DNA of 52,911 bases. It comes from Acidobacteriota bacterium (GTDB lineage Bacteria; Acidobacteriota; Blastocatellia; Pyrinomonadales; Pyrinomonadaceae). The DNA lies in assembly GCA_019639235.1 (NCBI GenBank), contig JAHBSG010000028.1:1-52911 (forward strand). Reading direction: 5' to 3'. A program made the translations under genes and the position numbers. Below, one piece after another: positions 15,810 to 23,741 of this stretch. Each line of letters opens with the position of its first letter. Positions within the stretch are counted from its first letter, which is position 1. Under the pieces are notes generated by a model that saw nothing but the letters and a program-made list of their open reading frames with translations, had not been told where the DNA came from and ran no database searches.

Positions 15810-17312
15810 TCACGAAATTCGGTTTTGGACAAGGATTTGCCGGAGTGCTTCGGCATCGTTTTCCGGAAGCGGCGTATCTGCATTTTCCTGAAGATCAGAA
15901 AGATTTGCGAGAGCGATTGCCCGGCTGCTTTCGCCGCGGATCTCGGAGATGAACCCGAGTGCGGCAGAAGCGGCCTCGCTTGCCCGGGCGTCTTGCCCGA
16001 GTGCGCTGAGGCGTTTCGCGGCTTCGATCGTGGCATTTGCCCGTGCGGTCAGTTGCGGCACCTCTTCGGCGAGTTCGACGGCATCATTGAGGAGCGTTAT
16101 GGCTAGCTCATCGCGGCCTTCGCGTTTTGCGGCGTCGCTCATCCCGATCTTCGCGATCATCCGCTCATAGGGTTCGCCGATCGCCCGCATCGCCTGCTCG
16201 GCCTGATCGTCGCTCCCGCGAGCCGTCAGCACCTGCGCCACCTGCGAAAGCGCGGACATCGAATAGTCGTGGTCGTCTATCGCCTCGGCTATCTCGATCG
16301 CCCGCTCGCCTTTCTCAAAGCCCGCAAACTGAGCCGCGATCGAGCCGAAGAGTACATACTTCGCCTTGCTGTCGCGGGTCTCGGTATCCTTTTGCGAACG
16401 CAGCACCTCGTAAGCCTCGTCGAGTGCCTCTAGGGCTTCGTCCTTCTCGTCCCGCCGCCAATATTCGCGGGCAAAGCCGAGCAGCGTATTCGCGATCTGC
16501 GTCTTATCGGCAACGGCGTCGAGCGTCCGGTCCGCGAGGTCAACGCTCCCGGCACGCATCAGCCCCTGAGCGACGGCCGCGAGAAGAGCATCGCGATGAA
16601 CGTTGTCCAGCTCCTCGGCAAAAACGCGGGCACGCTCAAAGGTCTCGATCGCCTTGTCGCCCCGCTTTGCGTCGATGAAAGCGTTGCCGATATCGGTCAG
16701 CACGCGGATCCGCTCTTCCTCGTGCTCGATCTCAAGCCCGAGCGACGCCGCGGATTCCAGATACTCGGCCGCCTTCAGGGTGTCGTCTTTCGCGAGCCGC
16801 ATCGCCGCCATCGCCATCAGTGCGGCAGCCGACGAAGAAGGATAATCGATCGTCGCGAGAGTCTCCGTCGCGGCTTCTTCGTCGCCTGATTCGGCCTGCT
16901 TGATCGCGATGCCGGCAAGCACCTCATCCGGATGCAGCACTTCGGCCGCGATCTCGCGGGCCCGTTCGAGGTCGCCTTTCGCGGCCTTGATCAGAGCGAT
17001 CGCCTCGCGTGCCTGCGACTGCAGCCCGTATTCCTCGATCGCCTCGGCAAGCTGCATCGCGTATTCGTCGTCGTCGAGTTCGGCGCACTTTGCCGCGACC
17101 GCGATCAGCAGCCGGTCGCGGACGTGCGGATCATCGACCGTATCGGCAAGCCCGGCGGCGAGATCGACCTCGCCCCTCGCGAGAAACCGCGGCACCACCG
17201 CCGAGATCGCCTCCGAGCGGTCATCGCTCTGCGGCATCCGCTCCGCAATAAAAGCCGCCGCCGCCAACACATCCGCCTCAGCCGCGGCCCTTGTCACAAA
17301 TCTTTCAGACAT
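15810..17312 (-). CDS. TPR-like alpha-solenoid protein
   Basis: A 500-residue protein made almost wholly of paired helices of about 34 residues rich in Ala, Glu, Asp and Arg (for example AMQLAEAIEEYGLQSQAREA, KAIETFERARVFAEELDNVH, EALEALDEAYEVLRSQ). The pattern fits degenerate tetratricopeptide repeats from end to end. There is no signal peptide or membrane segment, so it is probably a cytoplasmic scaffold or binding protein. The last segment before the C-terminus becomes polar (ENADTPLPENDAEALRQ). It stands alone between the toxin-antitoxin pair and a palindromic repeat. No partner can be named. Confidence 0.75.
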   Translation of the reverse strand: MSERFVTRAAAEADVLAAAAFIAERMPQSDDRSEAISAVVPRFLARGEVDLAAGLADTVDDPHVRDRLLIAVAAKCAELDDDEYAMQLAEAIEEYGLQSQAREAIALIKAAKGDLERAREIAAEVLHPDEVLAGIAIKQAESGDEEAATETLATIDYPSSSAAALMAMAAMRLAKDDTLKAAEYLESAASLGLEIEHEEERIRVLTDIGNAFIDAKRGDKAIETFERARVFAEELDNVHRDALLAAVAQGLMRAGSVDLADRTLDAVADKTQIANTLLGFAREYWRRDEKDEALEALDEAYEVLRSQKDTETRDSKAKYVLFGSIAAQFAGFEKGERAIEIAEAIDDHDYSMSALSQVAQVLTARGSDDQAEQAMRAIGEPYERMIAKIGMSDAAKREGRDELAITLLNDAVELAEEVPQLTARANATIEAAKRLSALGQDARASEAASAALGFISEIRGESSRAIALANLSDLQENADTPLPENDAEALRQILVQNRIS

Positions 17313-17330
17313 AATGTTCTAAGCCACAGA

Positions 17331-17441
17331 GGTCACAGAGAGAACCGAGCAGACTGTCGGCAGATCGAGCCAGGATCCGCCGAGCCCGCAACAGACGACT
17401 CAACGGACCGAAAACCTCAATGTCTCTGTTTCCTCTGTGGC
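17331..17441. repeat. Inverted repeat of the CCACAGAGGTCACAGAG family
   Basis: The left arm AGCCACAGAGGTCACAGAGA (17331-17350 region) is matched by TCTCTGTTTCCTCTGTGGC at 17422-17441, with about 75 unique bases between. It fills the gap between the solenoid gene and the HAD phosphatase stop. It is the same style of element as 3227-3374 and 40326-40431. Confidence 0.7.
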
Positions 17442-17445
17442 AAAT

Positions 17446-18138
17446 CTAATTGAAAACTCGGCGGAGCGATTCGGGCATCCAGTCATCCAGCCGTTTGGCG
17501 ACGGCATCTGCCCCGGCGGCACGCAGTTCATCGGCCGAGACCGTGTTTGCCACGCCGAGCACCTGCAGGTCGGCGGCCTTTCCGGCCTTTACTCCTGCCG
17601 GCGAATCTTCGATAACGAGGCAATCTTCGTGAACCATCGGCAGCCCGCCCTTCGCGACGCGGGCCAGATCGATCTGCCGAAAGCCCTCGCGGTAGCAAGT
17701 CGGATCGGGCTTGTAAGTGTGAATGTCCTCAGCGGTCAGGACGACCGAGAAATACGGCCCGAGCCCGGTCAGGTCGAGAACAAGCTCGATCTCCTCTCGC
17801 TTTGCCATACTGACGATTCCGAGGTCGAGTTCGGTTGCGGTCTTCTTGATGAAGTTCTCAACGCCCTCAAAAAGCGGCACGCTTTGCTGAACGCTCTCCC
17901 GCCACCGGGCCGTTTTCGCTCCGGCGACCGAGTCGATCTCGTCTTCCGAGATCTCCTTCCCGGCGGCCTCAAACACCGACCGGACGAACACGCGGTCGTT
18001 CATCCCCATCCGCGCGTAATAATCCTCGTCGGTCAGGTCGATGCCGTAGGGCTTCATCACCTCGCGATACGCTTCGCACTGCACCTGCTCGTCGTCAATA
18101 ACGACGCCGTTCCAATCCATCAAGACTGCTTTGATCAT
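17446..18138 (-). CDS. HAD-superfamily phosphatase, beta-phosphoglucomutase-like
   Basis: A 230-residue HAD hydrolase with the C1 cap of the beta-PGM/phosphoglycolate branch. Motif I is IKAVLMDWNGVVIDDE, with D8 as the phosphoryl-accepting nucleophile. Motif II lies in GIVSM. Motif III is the lysine in TYKPDPTCY, and motif IV is LVIEDSPAGVKAG. The second motif I acid, normally Asp, is Asn (D-W-N-G). That should weaken general acid/base catalysis, although DWNG variants occur in some HAD enzymes. I chose the ATG at 18138, seven codons inside the longest frame, because the conserved core begins there. The region upstream is the 21-bp repeat array. The substrate is unknown, probably a small sugar phosphate. 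Confidence 0.82.
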   Translation of the reverse strand: MIKAVLMDWNGVVIDDEQVQCEAYREVMKPYGIDLTDEDYYARMGMNDRVFVRSVFEAAGKEISEDEIDSVAGAKTARWRESVQQSVPLFEGVENFIKKTATELDLGIVSMAKREEIELVLDLTGLGPYFSVVLTAEDIHTYKPDPTCYREGFRQIDLARVAKGGLPMVHEDCLVIEDSPAGVKAGKAADLQVLGVANTVSADELRAAGADAVAKRLDDWMPESLRRVFN

Positions 18139-18210
18139 AAATTTGTTCTTTCGATACAACTCCGGCTGATTTTCAGCGGAAATTCGCCGATTTTGCCGTT
18201 AAATCTAAAA

Positions 18211-18441
18211 AATGTCGCCCGACAATTTAAAAATGTCACCGGATATCTAACAAATGTCGCGAGACATCTCGCAAGTGTCGCCGGACATTTTAAGAATGTC
18301 ACCGGATATCTAACGAATGTCATCAGACATTAAGAAAATGTCGCCGGAAATCTAACAAATGTCACCAGACATAAAGAAAATGTCGCCGGACATCTAACAA
18401 ATGTCACCAGACATCTAGCTATTGTCGGCAGACATTCGACA
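18211..18441. repeat. Array of eleven 21-bp tandem repeats, each with a TGTC-N4-GACA dyad
   Basis: Eleven units of exactly 21 bases start at 18211, 18232 and so on to 18421. The consensus is AATGTCGCCGGACAT followed by an AT-rich six-base spacer (CTAACA). Most units keep the dyad ATGTC-N4-GACAT, centred at the same phase, that is, every two helical turns. Units alternate GTCGCC and GTCACC, so the last six read as three 42-bp pairs. It fills the gap between the starts of the divergent... here same-strand genes HAD (18138) and FAD oxidase stop (18478). No ORF of its own is credible. Confidence 0.92.
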
Positions 18442-18477
18442 GTTGTTACCGCGAGATCTTTACGCGAATCGCCCGGA

Positions 18478-20016
18478 TCACACGAATTTGGCGTCAAACA
18501 TATTGCCGCGGCCCAAGATGCCTTTCGGATCGAATGCCTTCTTCAACTCGGCCATTTCGTTCAGGTACCGCTCGCCCATCGCGACGTAAAGATACTTCGA
18601 CTTCAGCTTCCCGATGCCGTGCTCGGCCGAAACGCAGCCGCCGAGCATTATCGTTTGAGCGACAAAACGCCCGTAAATATGCCGCGAACGCGTCGCCTCT
18701 TCGTCCGTTTTCGGCAGCAGGTTCGCGTGCAGATGGCAGTCGCCGATGTGGCCGAAAATGACGTAGTCGATGCCGCTCGCGTCGAGCATTTCCTTCTGAT
18801 ACTTCAGGAAACCCGGGAAATTTTCGTCCGGTACGGCCATGTCCGTCCCGATCTTCTTCTGCTTGTTTCGGACAACGCGTTCATTCACCGCGACCGGCAA
18901 CGCATGCCGAAATGCCCGCAGCTTTTCGCGGTCGGCATCGGTCGTCGTGAACCATGAGCGGTCGATGTCCGCAAAGTGCCGCTCGAGCATTTCGTTCCAC
19001 GCCTCGAACAAGGCGTCCTCGGTTTCGGCCGTCGTCTCCTGCTCGAAATAAACCGCACCCGCCATCGCCTCCGGCGTTTCGGGGAACTTCTCGCGGATAA
19101 AGCTCAACGCCCGGTCATCAAAATACTCAACCAAACTTGCAGAGGCCCGCACCCTTGCAGAAGCCCGCACGTCAGTAAGGGCGTTTCCTCGATCTTCACT
19201 ACTGAGCGTATCTGCATGGGCGTTTCCGGAACTCGCCGCCTTCACCTCATCAACAAACCCCAGCAGATCGCCGTGCTTTTCAAAGAACACGACGCCGGAG
19301 AAAAAGCCCTCGGGCTTCGGCACAAGCCGCAGCTCGATCTCCGTGATCACGCCGAGCGTGCCCTCGCTGCCGATGAAAAGGTCGATCGCGTCGAGCGGCG
19401 TCTCGTTGAAATATCCGCTGACGTTCTTCCGCACATTCGGCCGCTTATACGTTGGTACTTGTGCAGAAATGCTGCGTCCGCTTTCGGTCACAAGATCAAC
19501 GACGCCCTCATTTGCAAAGACCTCACCGCGACGCAATCGCAAAACATCGCCATCGGCAAGCACGACGGTCAACGCACTGACAAACTCACGCGTCGCTCCG
19601 TACTTGAAGCTCCTCGCACCTGATGCATTAGTCGCGACCGTTCCGCCGATCTGGCAGCTCCACTCGGTCGGGTCCGGCGGATAGTACAGCCCTTCGGCCT
19701 CGACCGCCTTTTGCAGGTCCGCGAGCACAACGCCCGGCTCGACCGTCGCCGACTTCGCGTCTCGGTCAATGCTCTTTATCTTATTCAACCGCTCGAGCGA
19801 AATGACATAGCCGCCGAACGGCACCGCACCGCCGACCGTTCCGGTCCGAGCGCCCGAGATCGTGACCGATGCTCCCGCTTCGTTCGCTTCGCGAAGCACC
19901 GCCGCAACCTCATCGGCCGTCTCCGGCACTAAAAGCCTCTCCGCATGCCCGCCGGGCATGTTGCTCGCATCGGTCAGATAATTTTGCAGGTCCTCAACCT
20001 GCGTCTTCACTTGCAT
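18478..20016 (-). CDS. FAD-linked 2-hydroxyacid oxidase/dehydrogenase (GlcD/D-lactate dehydrogenase type)
   Basis: A 512-residue flavoprotein. About 20-205 is the PCMH-type FAD domain (VTISGARTGTVGGAVPFGG, ATVEPGV, GGTVATNASGARSFKYGATREFV). About 240-510 is the FAD-oxidase C-terminal domain (FGHIGDCHLHANLLP, SAEHGIGKLKSKYL with the catalytic-region histidines). The family oxidises D-lactate, glycolate or related acids. D-lactate is made by MurQ in this same window, so a D-lactate role is attractive but unproven. Residues about 262-293 (SSGNAHADTLSS to VRASASL) come from an in-frame palindromic repeat related to one in the AmiE-NamZ gene, and should form a surface loop. The left arm of the GxxExxY repeat starts two bases before its ATG. 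Confidence 0.9.
   Translation of the reverse strand: MQVKTQVEDLQNYLTDASNMPGGHAERLLVPETADEVAAVLREANEAGASVTISGARTGTVGGAVPFGGYVISLERLNKIKSIDRDAKSATVEPGVVLADLQKAVEAEGLYYPPDPTEWSCQIGGTVATNASGARSFKYGATREFVSALTVVLADGDVLRLRRGEVFANEGVVDLVTESGRSISAQVPTYKRPNVRKNVSGYFNETPLDAIDLFIGSEGTLGVITEIELRLVPKPEGFFSGVVFFEKHGDLLGFVDEVKAASSGNAHADTLSSEDRGNALTDVRASARVRASASLVEYFDDRALSFIREKFPETPEAMAGAVYFEQETTAETEDALFEAWNEMLERHFADIDRSWFTTTDADREKLRAFRHALPVAVNERVVRNKQKKIGTDMAVPDENFPGFLKYQKEMLDASGIDYVIFGHIGDCHLHANLLPKTDEEATRSRHIYGRFVAQTIMLGGCVSAEHGIGKLKSKYLYVAMGERYLNEMAELKKAFDPKGILGRGNMFDAKFV
19136..19230. repeat. In-frame palindromic element inside the FAD oxidase gene
   Basis: It contains TTGCAGAGGCCCGC and TTGCAGAAGCCCGC in tandem, then GTCAGTAAGGGCGTTTCC and a second GGGCGTTTCC near 19218. 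TGCAGAAGCCCGC followed by the GTCAG...AAGGGCGT stretch matches the element at 2245-2325 in the opposite coding orientation. It is translated without disturbing the frame. Confidence 0.65.
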
Positions 20017-20017
20017 T

Positions 20018-20064
20018 TTTTTGAACGCGGATCCGGCGGATCAAGCGGATCGAAACGGATCTTC
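20018..20064. repeat. Left arm of the inverted repeat enclosing the GxxExxY gene
   Basis: TTTTGAACGCGGATCCGGCG at 20018 onward, then GGATCAAGCGGATCGAAACG. GCGGAT recurs about every ten bases. It matches the reverse complement of 20564-20610 over about 45 bases with few differences. It contains the stop codon of the enclosed gene. Confidence 0.75.
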
Positions 20065-20487
20065 TTGAAAGATCGCCGCGAGCAACCCGTTCTCCGATGA
20101 ATTTGAATTCCGCGACTTGTTTTGATTTGAGAAATATTTGCGCTTAAATTCCGGCACTTTTCCGAAATTGAAAAGCAGGCCTATCTCGATCTGCGTCGCA
20201 CGTAAATAATTTACCAACTGCGCCTCGTGAGCTTCAGAGAGCGCTTCCCTCGCCTTCAGTTCAACGATCAGACGGTCATTCACAACAATATCGGCGGCGT
20301 AATTTCCAACAATTCGTCCGGCATAATGGACGGCAATCTGCTTTTCCGCCTCTGCGGCCAGCCCGGCGGTGGCGAGTTCGATCATCATTGCGTTCTTGTA
20401 AACGCTTTCGAGAAAACCATAACCGAGCGCATTATAGACCTTGTAAAAGATCTTAATTACCTCGCCTTTAAGTTCCTTATCGACCAT
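20041..20487 (-). CDS. GxxExxY protein, PD-(D/E)xK-like small nuclease
   Basis: A 148-residue protein with the family name motif G24-F-L-E27-S-V-Y30, then YAADIVVNDRLIVELKA. There D66 and E76-L-K78 form a PD-(D/E)xK nuclease-like site (Pfam PDDEXK_3). The N-terminal helix (KELKGEVIKIFYKVYNALG) and QLVNYLRATQIEIGLLFNFG are typical of the family. Biological function is unknown. The gene is bracketed by inverted repeats of about 45 bases, and its last codons (EDPFRSA and stop) are encoded by the left repeat arm, so gene and repeats look like one unit. It begins about 75 bases inside the right arm. Confidence 0.88.
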   Translation of the reverse strand: MVDKELKGEVIKIFYKVYNALGYGFLESVYKNAMMIELATAGLAAEAEKQIAVHYAGRIVGNYAADIVVNDRLIVELKAREALSEAHEAQLVNYLRATQIEIGLLFNFGKVPEFKRKYFSNQNKSRNSNSSENGLLAAIFQEDPFRSA

Positions 20488-20563
20488 ATTCAGGTCAACT
20501 CCCGTTTGCTGCCAGCAGCCTCGAAATCTCTTTAGCGCGGTTTTGAAATTCCAAAAAAATCTT

Positions 20564-20610
20564 ATCTTATCCGCAAATATCCGCCTAATCCGCCCGATCC
20601 GCGTTCAAGA
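20564..20610. repeat. Right arm of the inverted repeat enclosing the GxxExxY gene
   Basis: ATCCGCCTAATCCGCCCGAT (about 20579-20598) continuing to CCGCGTTCAAGA at 20610 is the reverse complement, with a few changes, of 20018-20064. It ends nine bases before the uvrB stop. Confidence 0.75.
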
Positions 20611-20618
20611 ACCGCAAT

Positions 20619-22607
20619 TCACCGATATTCGAGTTCCCGTTCGCGGAGATATTTCAGCTTGTCTCGTATCTCGGCGGCGCGTTCGAACTTCATCTCCTTC
20701 GCCGCGGCCCGCATATCGGCCTCTAGTTGGGTGATCGTCTCTTTGAGCTGCTTTGGCGAGTATTCCTCGATGCCTTCAAGGTCGAGCGGGACCTTGAAGT
20801 AATCGGCCTCGTATGCCGTAACAAGCGTCGCCTCTATCGGCTTGACTATGGTCGTCGGCGTAATGCCGTGCTCGGTGTTATATGCTTCCTGTATCGCCCG
20901 CCGACGATTGGTTTCGCTGATGGCGTAGTCCATCGACTTGGTTATCTTATCGGCATAAAGTATCGCTTTTCCGCCGGAGTTTCTCGCCGCCCGGCCGATG
21001 GTCTGGATCAGCGAACGCTCGGACCGAAGAAAACCTTCTTTGTCCGCATCAAGTATCGCGACGAGCGAGACCTCCGGCAGGTCAAGCCCCTCGCGGAGCA
21101 GGTTGATGCCGACCAATACGTCAAACTCGCCGCGCCTAAGATCGCGGAGAATCTTAATGCGGTCGAGCGTTTCGATGTCGCTGTGCAGATATGTCACCCG
21201 CACGCCGACCTCGGCAAAATATTCGCTCAGGTTCTCGGCCATCCGCTTTGTCAGCGTTGTCACCAGCACGCGTTCGTTCCGCTCAGCTCTTACGCGACAC
21301 TCCTCAAGCAGGTCGTCGATCTGCCCTTTGACCGGCCGCACCTCGACGACCGGGTCAAGCAAACCGGTCGGCCGGATGATCTGCTCGATCACCTCGCCCT
21401 GAGTTTTCTCCAATTCAAACGGCCCGGGCGTCGCCGAAACGTAGATCGTTTGCCCGCGGCGTTCCTCGAATTCACCAAAATTGAGCGGCCGGTTGTCGCG
21501 TGCCGAGGGCAGCCGGAAGCCGTACTCGACGAGTGTCCCCTTTCGCGATTGGTCGCCCTTGAACATCGCCCCGATCTGCGGGATCGTCTGGTGCGATTCG
21601 TCTATGACCATCAACGCATCTTTTGGCAAATAATCGAGCAGCGTCGGCGGCGGCTCGCCGGGTTTCTTGCCGGTCAGGTGCCGCGAATAGTTTTCGATGC
21701 CACGGCAAAAGCCCATTTCCTTGATCATCTCGAGGTCATACATCGTCCGCTGATGCAGCCGCTGTGCCTCGACGATCTTGCCCGCTTCGACCAGCACCTG
21801 CTCATATTCATCAAGCTCGGCCCTGATCGTCTTGACCGCGCGCTTGATGGTGTCCTTTGACATCACATAGTGCGTCTTCGGGTAGATCGGCAGCCGCGAA
21901 TCGTGCTTGAACAGCACCTCGCCGAGCAGCGGATCGATGGTCGCGATCGAATCGATCTCATCGCCCCAAAACTCGATCCGATAGGCCTGGTCCTGATAGC
22001 TCGGATAGACCTCGACCACATCACCGCGGACGCGAAAGGTACCGCGGTCGAAATCGACATTCACCCGCTCATACTGAAGCTCGACCAGCTTTTGCAGGAA
22101 ATCCTCTCGGCGAAGCTGCTGCCCGGGCTCGATGAAAACGAGCATGCCGAAATAGGCGTCCGGGTCGCCAAGGCCATAAATGCAGGAGACCGACGCGACA
22201 ACTATCACGTCTCGCCGCTCGAAGAGCGCTCGCGTCGCCGAAAGCCGCAGCCGGTCGATCTCGTCGTTGATCGTCGCTTCTTTTTCGATGTAAAGATCGG
22301 CCGCCGGCACGTACGCCTCGGGCTGGTAGTAGTCGTAGTACGAAACGAAATACTCGACCGCGTTCTCCGGAAAAAAAGTCTTGAACTCCTGATAAAGCTG
22401 TGCCGCCAGTGTCTTGTTGTGGGCCAGCACGAGAGTAGGCCGCTGCGTCTCCTGGATCAGATTCGCGATGGTAAACGTCTTTCCCGAGCCCGTAATACCA
22501 AGCAGAACTTGATCTTTGGCTCCGCCATTTACCCCCTCGACCAACTGCCGGATCGCCTCCGGCTGATCGCCCTTCGGCGTGTTTTCACTTATGAGACGAA
22601 ATTGCAT
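20619..22607 (-). CDS. uvrB: Excinuclease ABC subunit B
   Basis: UvrB is the damage-verifying helicase-like subunit of nucleotide excision repair, passing from UvrA to UvrC. The 662-residue product has Walker A G37-I-T-G-S-G-K-T44, the beta-hairpin region [23 protein letters not shown] as the DEAD-like box, [31 protein letters not shown] as motifs V and VI, and a C-terminal UVR motif ([17 protein letters not shown]). Length and motifs are complete. It is transcribed toward the GxxExxY element, and its stop lies 9 bases from the repeat arm. The promoter of a divergent antitoxin gene lies just upstream. Confidence 0.98.
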   Translation of the reverse strand: MQFRLISENTPKGDQPEAIRQLVEGVNGGAKDQVLLGITGSGKTFTIANLIQETQRPTLVLAHNKTLAAQLYQEFKTFFPENAVEYFVSYYDYYQPEAYVPAADLYIEKEATINDEIDRLRLSATRALFERRDVIVVASVSCIYGLGDPDAYFGMLVFIEPGQQLRREDFLQKLVELQYERVNVDFDRGTFRVRGDVVEVYPSYQDQAYRIEFWGDEIDSIATIDPLLGEVLFKHDSRLPIYPKTHYVMSKDTIKRAVKTIRAELDEYEQVLVEAGKIVEAQRLHQRTMYDLEMIKEMGFCRGIENYSRHLTGKKPGEPPPTLLDYLPKDALMVIDESHQTIPQIGAMFKGDQSRKGTLVEYGFRLPSARDNRPLNFGEFEERRGQTIYVSATPGPFELEKTQGEVIEQIIRPTGLLDPVVEVRPVKGQIDDLLEECRVRAERNERVLVTTLTKRMAENLSEYFAEVGVRVTYLHSDIETLDRIKILRDLRRGEFDVLVGINLLREGLDLPEVSLVAILDADKEGFLRSERSLIQTIGRAARNSGGKAILYADKITKSMDYAISETNRRRAIQEAYNTEHGITPTTIVKPIEATLVTAYEADYFKVPLDLEGIEEYSPKQLKETITQLEADMRAAAKEMKFERAAEIRDKLKYLRERELEYR

Positions 22608-22647
22608 TTCTTAGATGATACCGAATTCCGCACCCCGATGAAAAGCA

Positions 22648-22676
22648 TTCACATTAAAACGAAATACAATTATAAT
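22648..22676 (+). promoter_or_regulatory. Sigma-70-type promoter of the orphan antitoxin gene
   Basis: TTCACA at 22648-22653 and a perfect TATAAT at 22671-22676 are 17 bases apart. Transcription should start around 22683, one base before the ATG at 22684, so the mRNA would be leaderless or nearly so. No ribosome site is present. Confidence 0.6.
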
Positions 22677-22683
22677 CTAGGGT

Positions 22684-22929
22684 ATGAACTTAACCTTCGA
22701 AACCATCGAGCATGCGGCAAAACAGCTAAGCCCGAAAGAACGCTCCGCCCTAGTTCGGAGTTTGCTTGAGGATCTGGACGAAAATGGTGAGGTCGAAGTC
22801 GAAACCGAAATCGAAAAGGCCTGGTTAGACGAGGTCGAACGAAGGATCGAGGCCTACAGGCTCGGCCTTATCGGATCGTTGCCGTTTGAGGAGACGATCG
22901 CAAGGGTCCGCGCCGGAATAGCCAAATGA
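22684..22929 (+). CDS. Addiction-module antitoxin-like protein (TIGR02574 type), toxin missing
   Basis: An 81-residue protein with the family pattern: IEHAAKQLSPKERSALVRSLLEDLDE, then EIEKAWLDEVERRIEAYRLG and PFEETIARVRAGI. Such proteins are usually followed by a RelE/ParE-type toxin. Here the next frame begins with an overlapping ATGA at 22926 but ends after about 15 codons, so no toxin follows. It is an orphan, either a relic after toxin loss or a free-standing regulator. It has a clear promoter and almost no leader. Confidence 0.8.
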   Translation: MNLTFETIEHAAKQLSPKERSALVRSLLEDLDENGEVEVETEIEKAWLDEVERRIEAYRLGLIGSLPFEETIARVRAGIAK

Positions 22930-23027
22930 AAACTCGAAATAAAAAAACGTGGGAAGCTCGCGTTTCTCAATAGTTCCTTGCGGGCAGTTAATTTCAACGC
23001 ATACTTATCAAGATAGTAACGGAAAAA

Positions 23028-23741
23028 ATGAAGATCTTATTTGTTTATCTCTTAGCTACAGGAATAATCTCCCTGACTTTAGGAGGGGCTCCGATTCTCG
23101 GTCAATTTAACTCATTCACCACCGATTCCTTCGAGGATTTACAAGTCGGGAAATCGACTCTCGATGAAACTGGAAAGAAGTTAGGACAACCCGCCATTAG
23201 TCGTCCCAATGTCGCGATAGAATTAGATTACGGAGCAAACTGGTTCAAAGACTGGTTCGGCGAAAACGCGAAACGAAAGGCTTTCAAGCGAAATATCTAC
23301 AAGAACATTGCAAATTTTAAACAGGTCGATTTGTATTTCCAAGACGAAAAGCTTGTATGGATCCGAGCAGATCTAAAAGACCCTTTTTCAGACGATAATC
23401 CTTTTTTGTCGCCAAACGAGTTGGATTCAATGTTTGATATCGAACTGAAGACTTTTGTTTGGGCTTTTGGAAGAAAGCTGCCACCGATTAAAGAATTCGG
23501 CCCGAAGCCCGATCATAAATTGGATAATGAAAAACCTTCTTTCTATCTACGGATAGGTGTCAACAACGACGTGATCGCTTCTAGCTTTGTGAACAATAAC
23601 AATGAAAATCTGACTACGGGTTTTCTCCGCAAAAAGTTTTCAACGACGAGAAAGCGTTGGGAAGAGATAAATTCTCGTGGTCCAATGCCGGGATACGTTA
23701 CGTCCATTCAGATCATTAGCCGCGATTTGACCGCACGATAG
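23028..23741 (+). CDS. Exported hypothetical protein
   Basis: A 237-residue protein with a signal peptide (KILFVYLLATGIISLTLGG, cleavage near residue 25). The mature part is rich in Asn, Lys, Phe and Asp and noticeably more AT-rich in codon use than its neighbours, suggesting transfer or relaxed selection. FEDLQVGKSTLDETGKKLGQP resembles the start of small periplasmic SmpA/BamE-like domains (a short helix pair in which an L-x-x-G-x-S pattern is common), but the match is weak. Its stop is followed directly by the next start with no gap. Function unknown. Confidence 0.65.
   Translation: MKILFVYLLATGIISLTLGGAPILGQFNSFTTDSFEDLQVGKSTLDETGKKLGQPAISRPNVAIELDYGANWFKDWFGENAKRKAFKRNIYKNIANFKQVDLYFQDEKLVWIRADLKDPFSDDNPFLSPNELDSMFDIELKTFVWAFGRKLPPIKEFGPKPDHKLDNEKPSFYLRIGVNNDVIASSFVNNNNENLTTGFLRKKFSTTRKRWEEINSRGPMPGYVTSIQIISRDLTAR

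Noticed and set aside
18135..18323. Minus-strand 62-codon frame of VRYPVTF-like heptads
   Set aside because: A pure translation of the 21-bp repeat. A 21-base unit has no frame shift, so an open frame is expected by chance.
17437..18333. Plus-strand open frame of 298 codons running into the 21-bp array
   Set aside because: It is antisense to the HAD phosphatase. Its C-terminal NVTGYL/NVARH repeats are only the tandem array read in frame, with no start signal.
18211..18441. CRISPR array
   Set aside because: Units are contiguous 21-base copies with no unique spacers, and there are no cas genes nearby.
20727..21860. Plus-strand frame of 377 codons opposite uvrB
   Set aside because: Shadow of uvrB, which has all excision-repair motifs on the minus strand.
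22926..22973. Short toxin gene following the orphan antitoxin
   Set aside because: Only about 15 codons with no RelE/ParE sequence. At most a relic.
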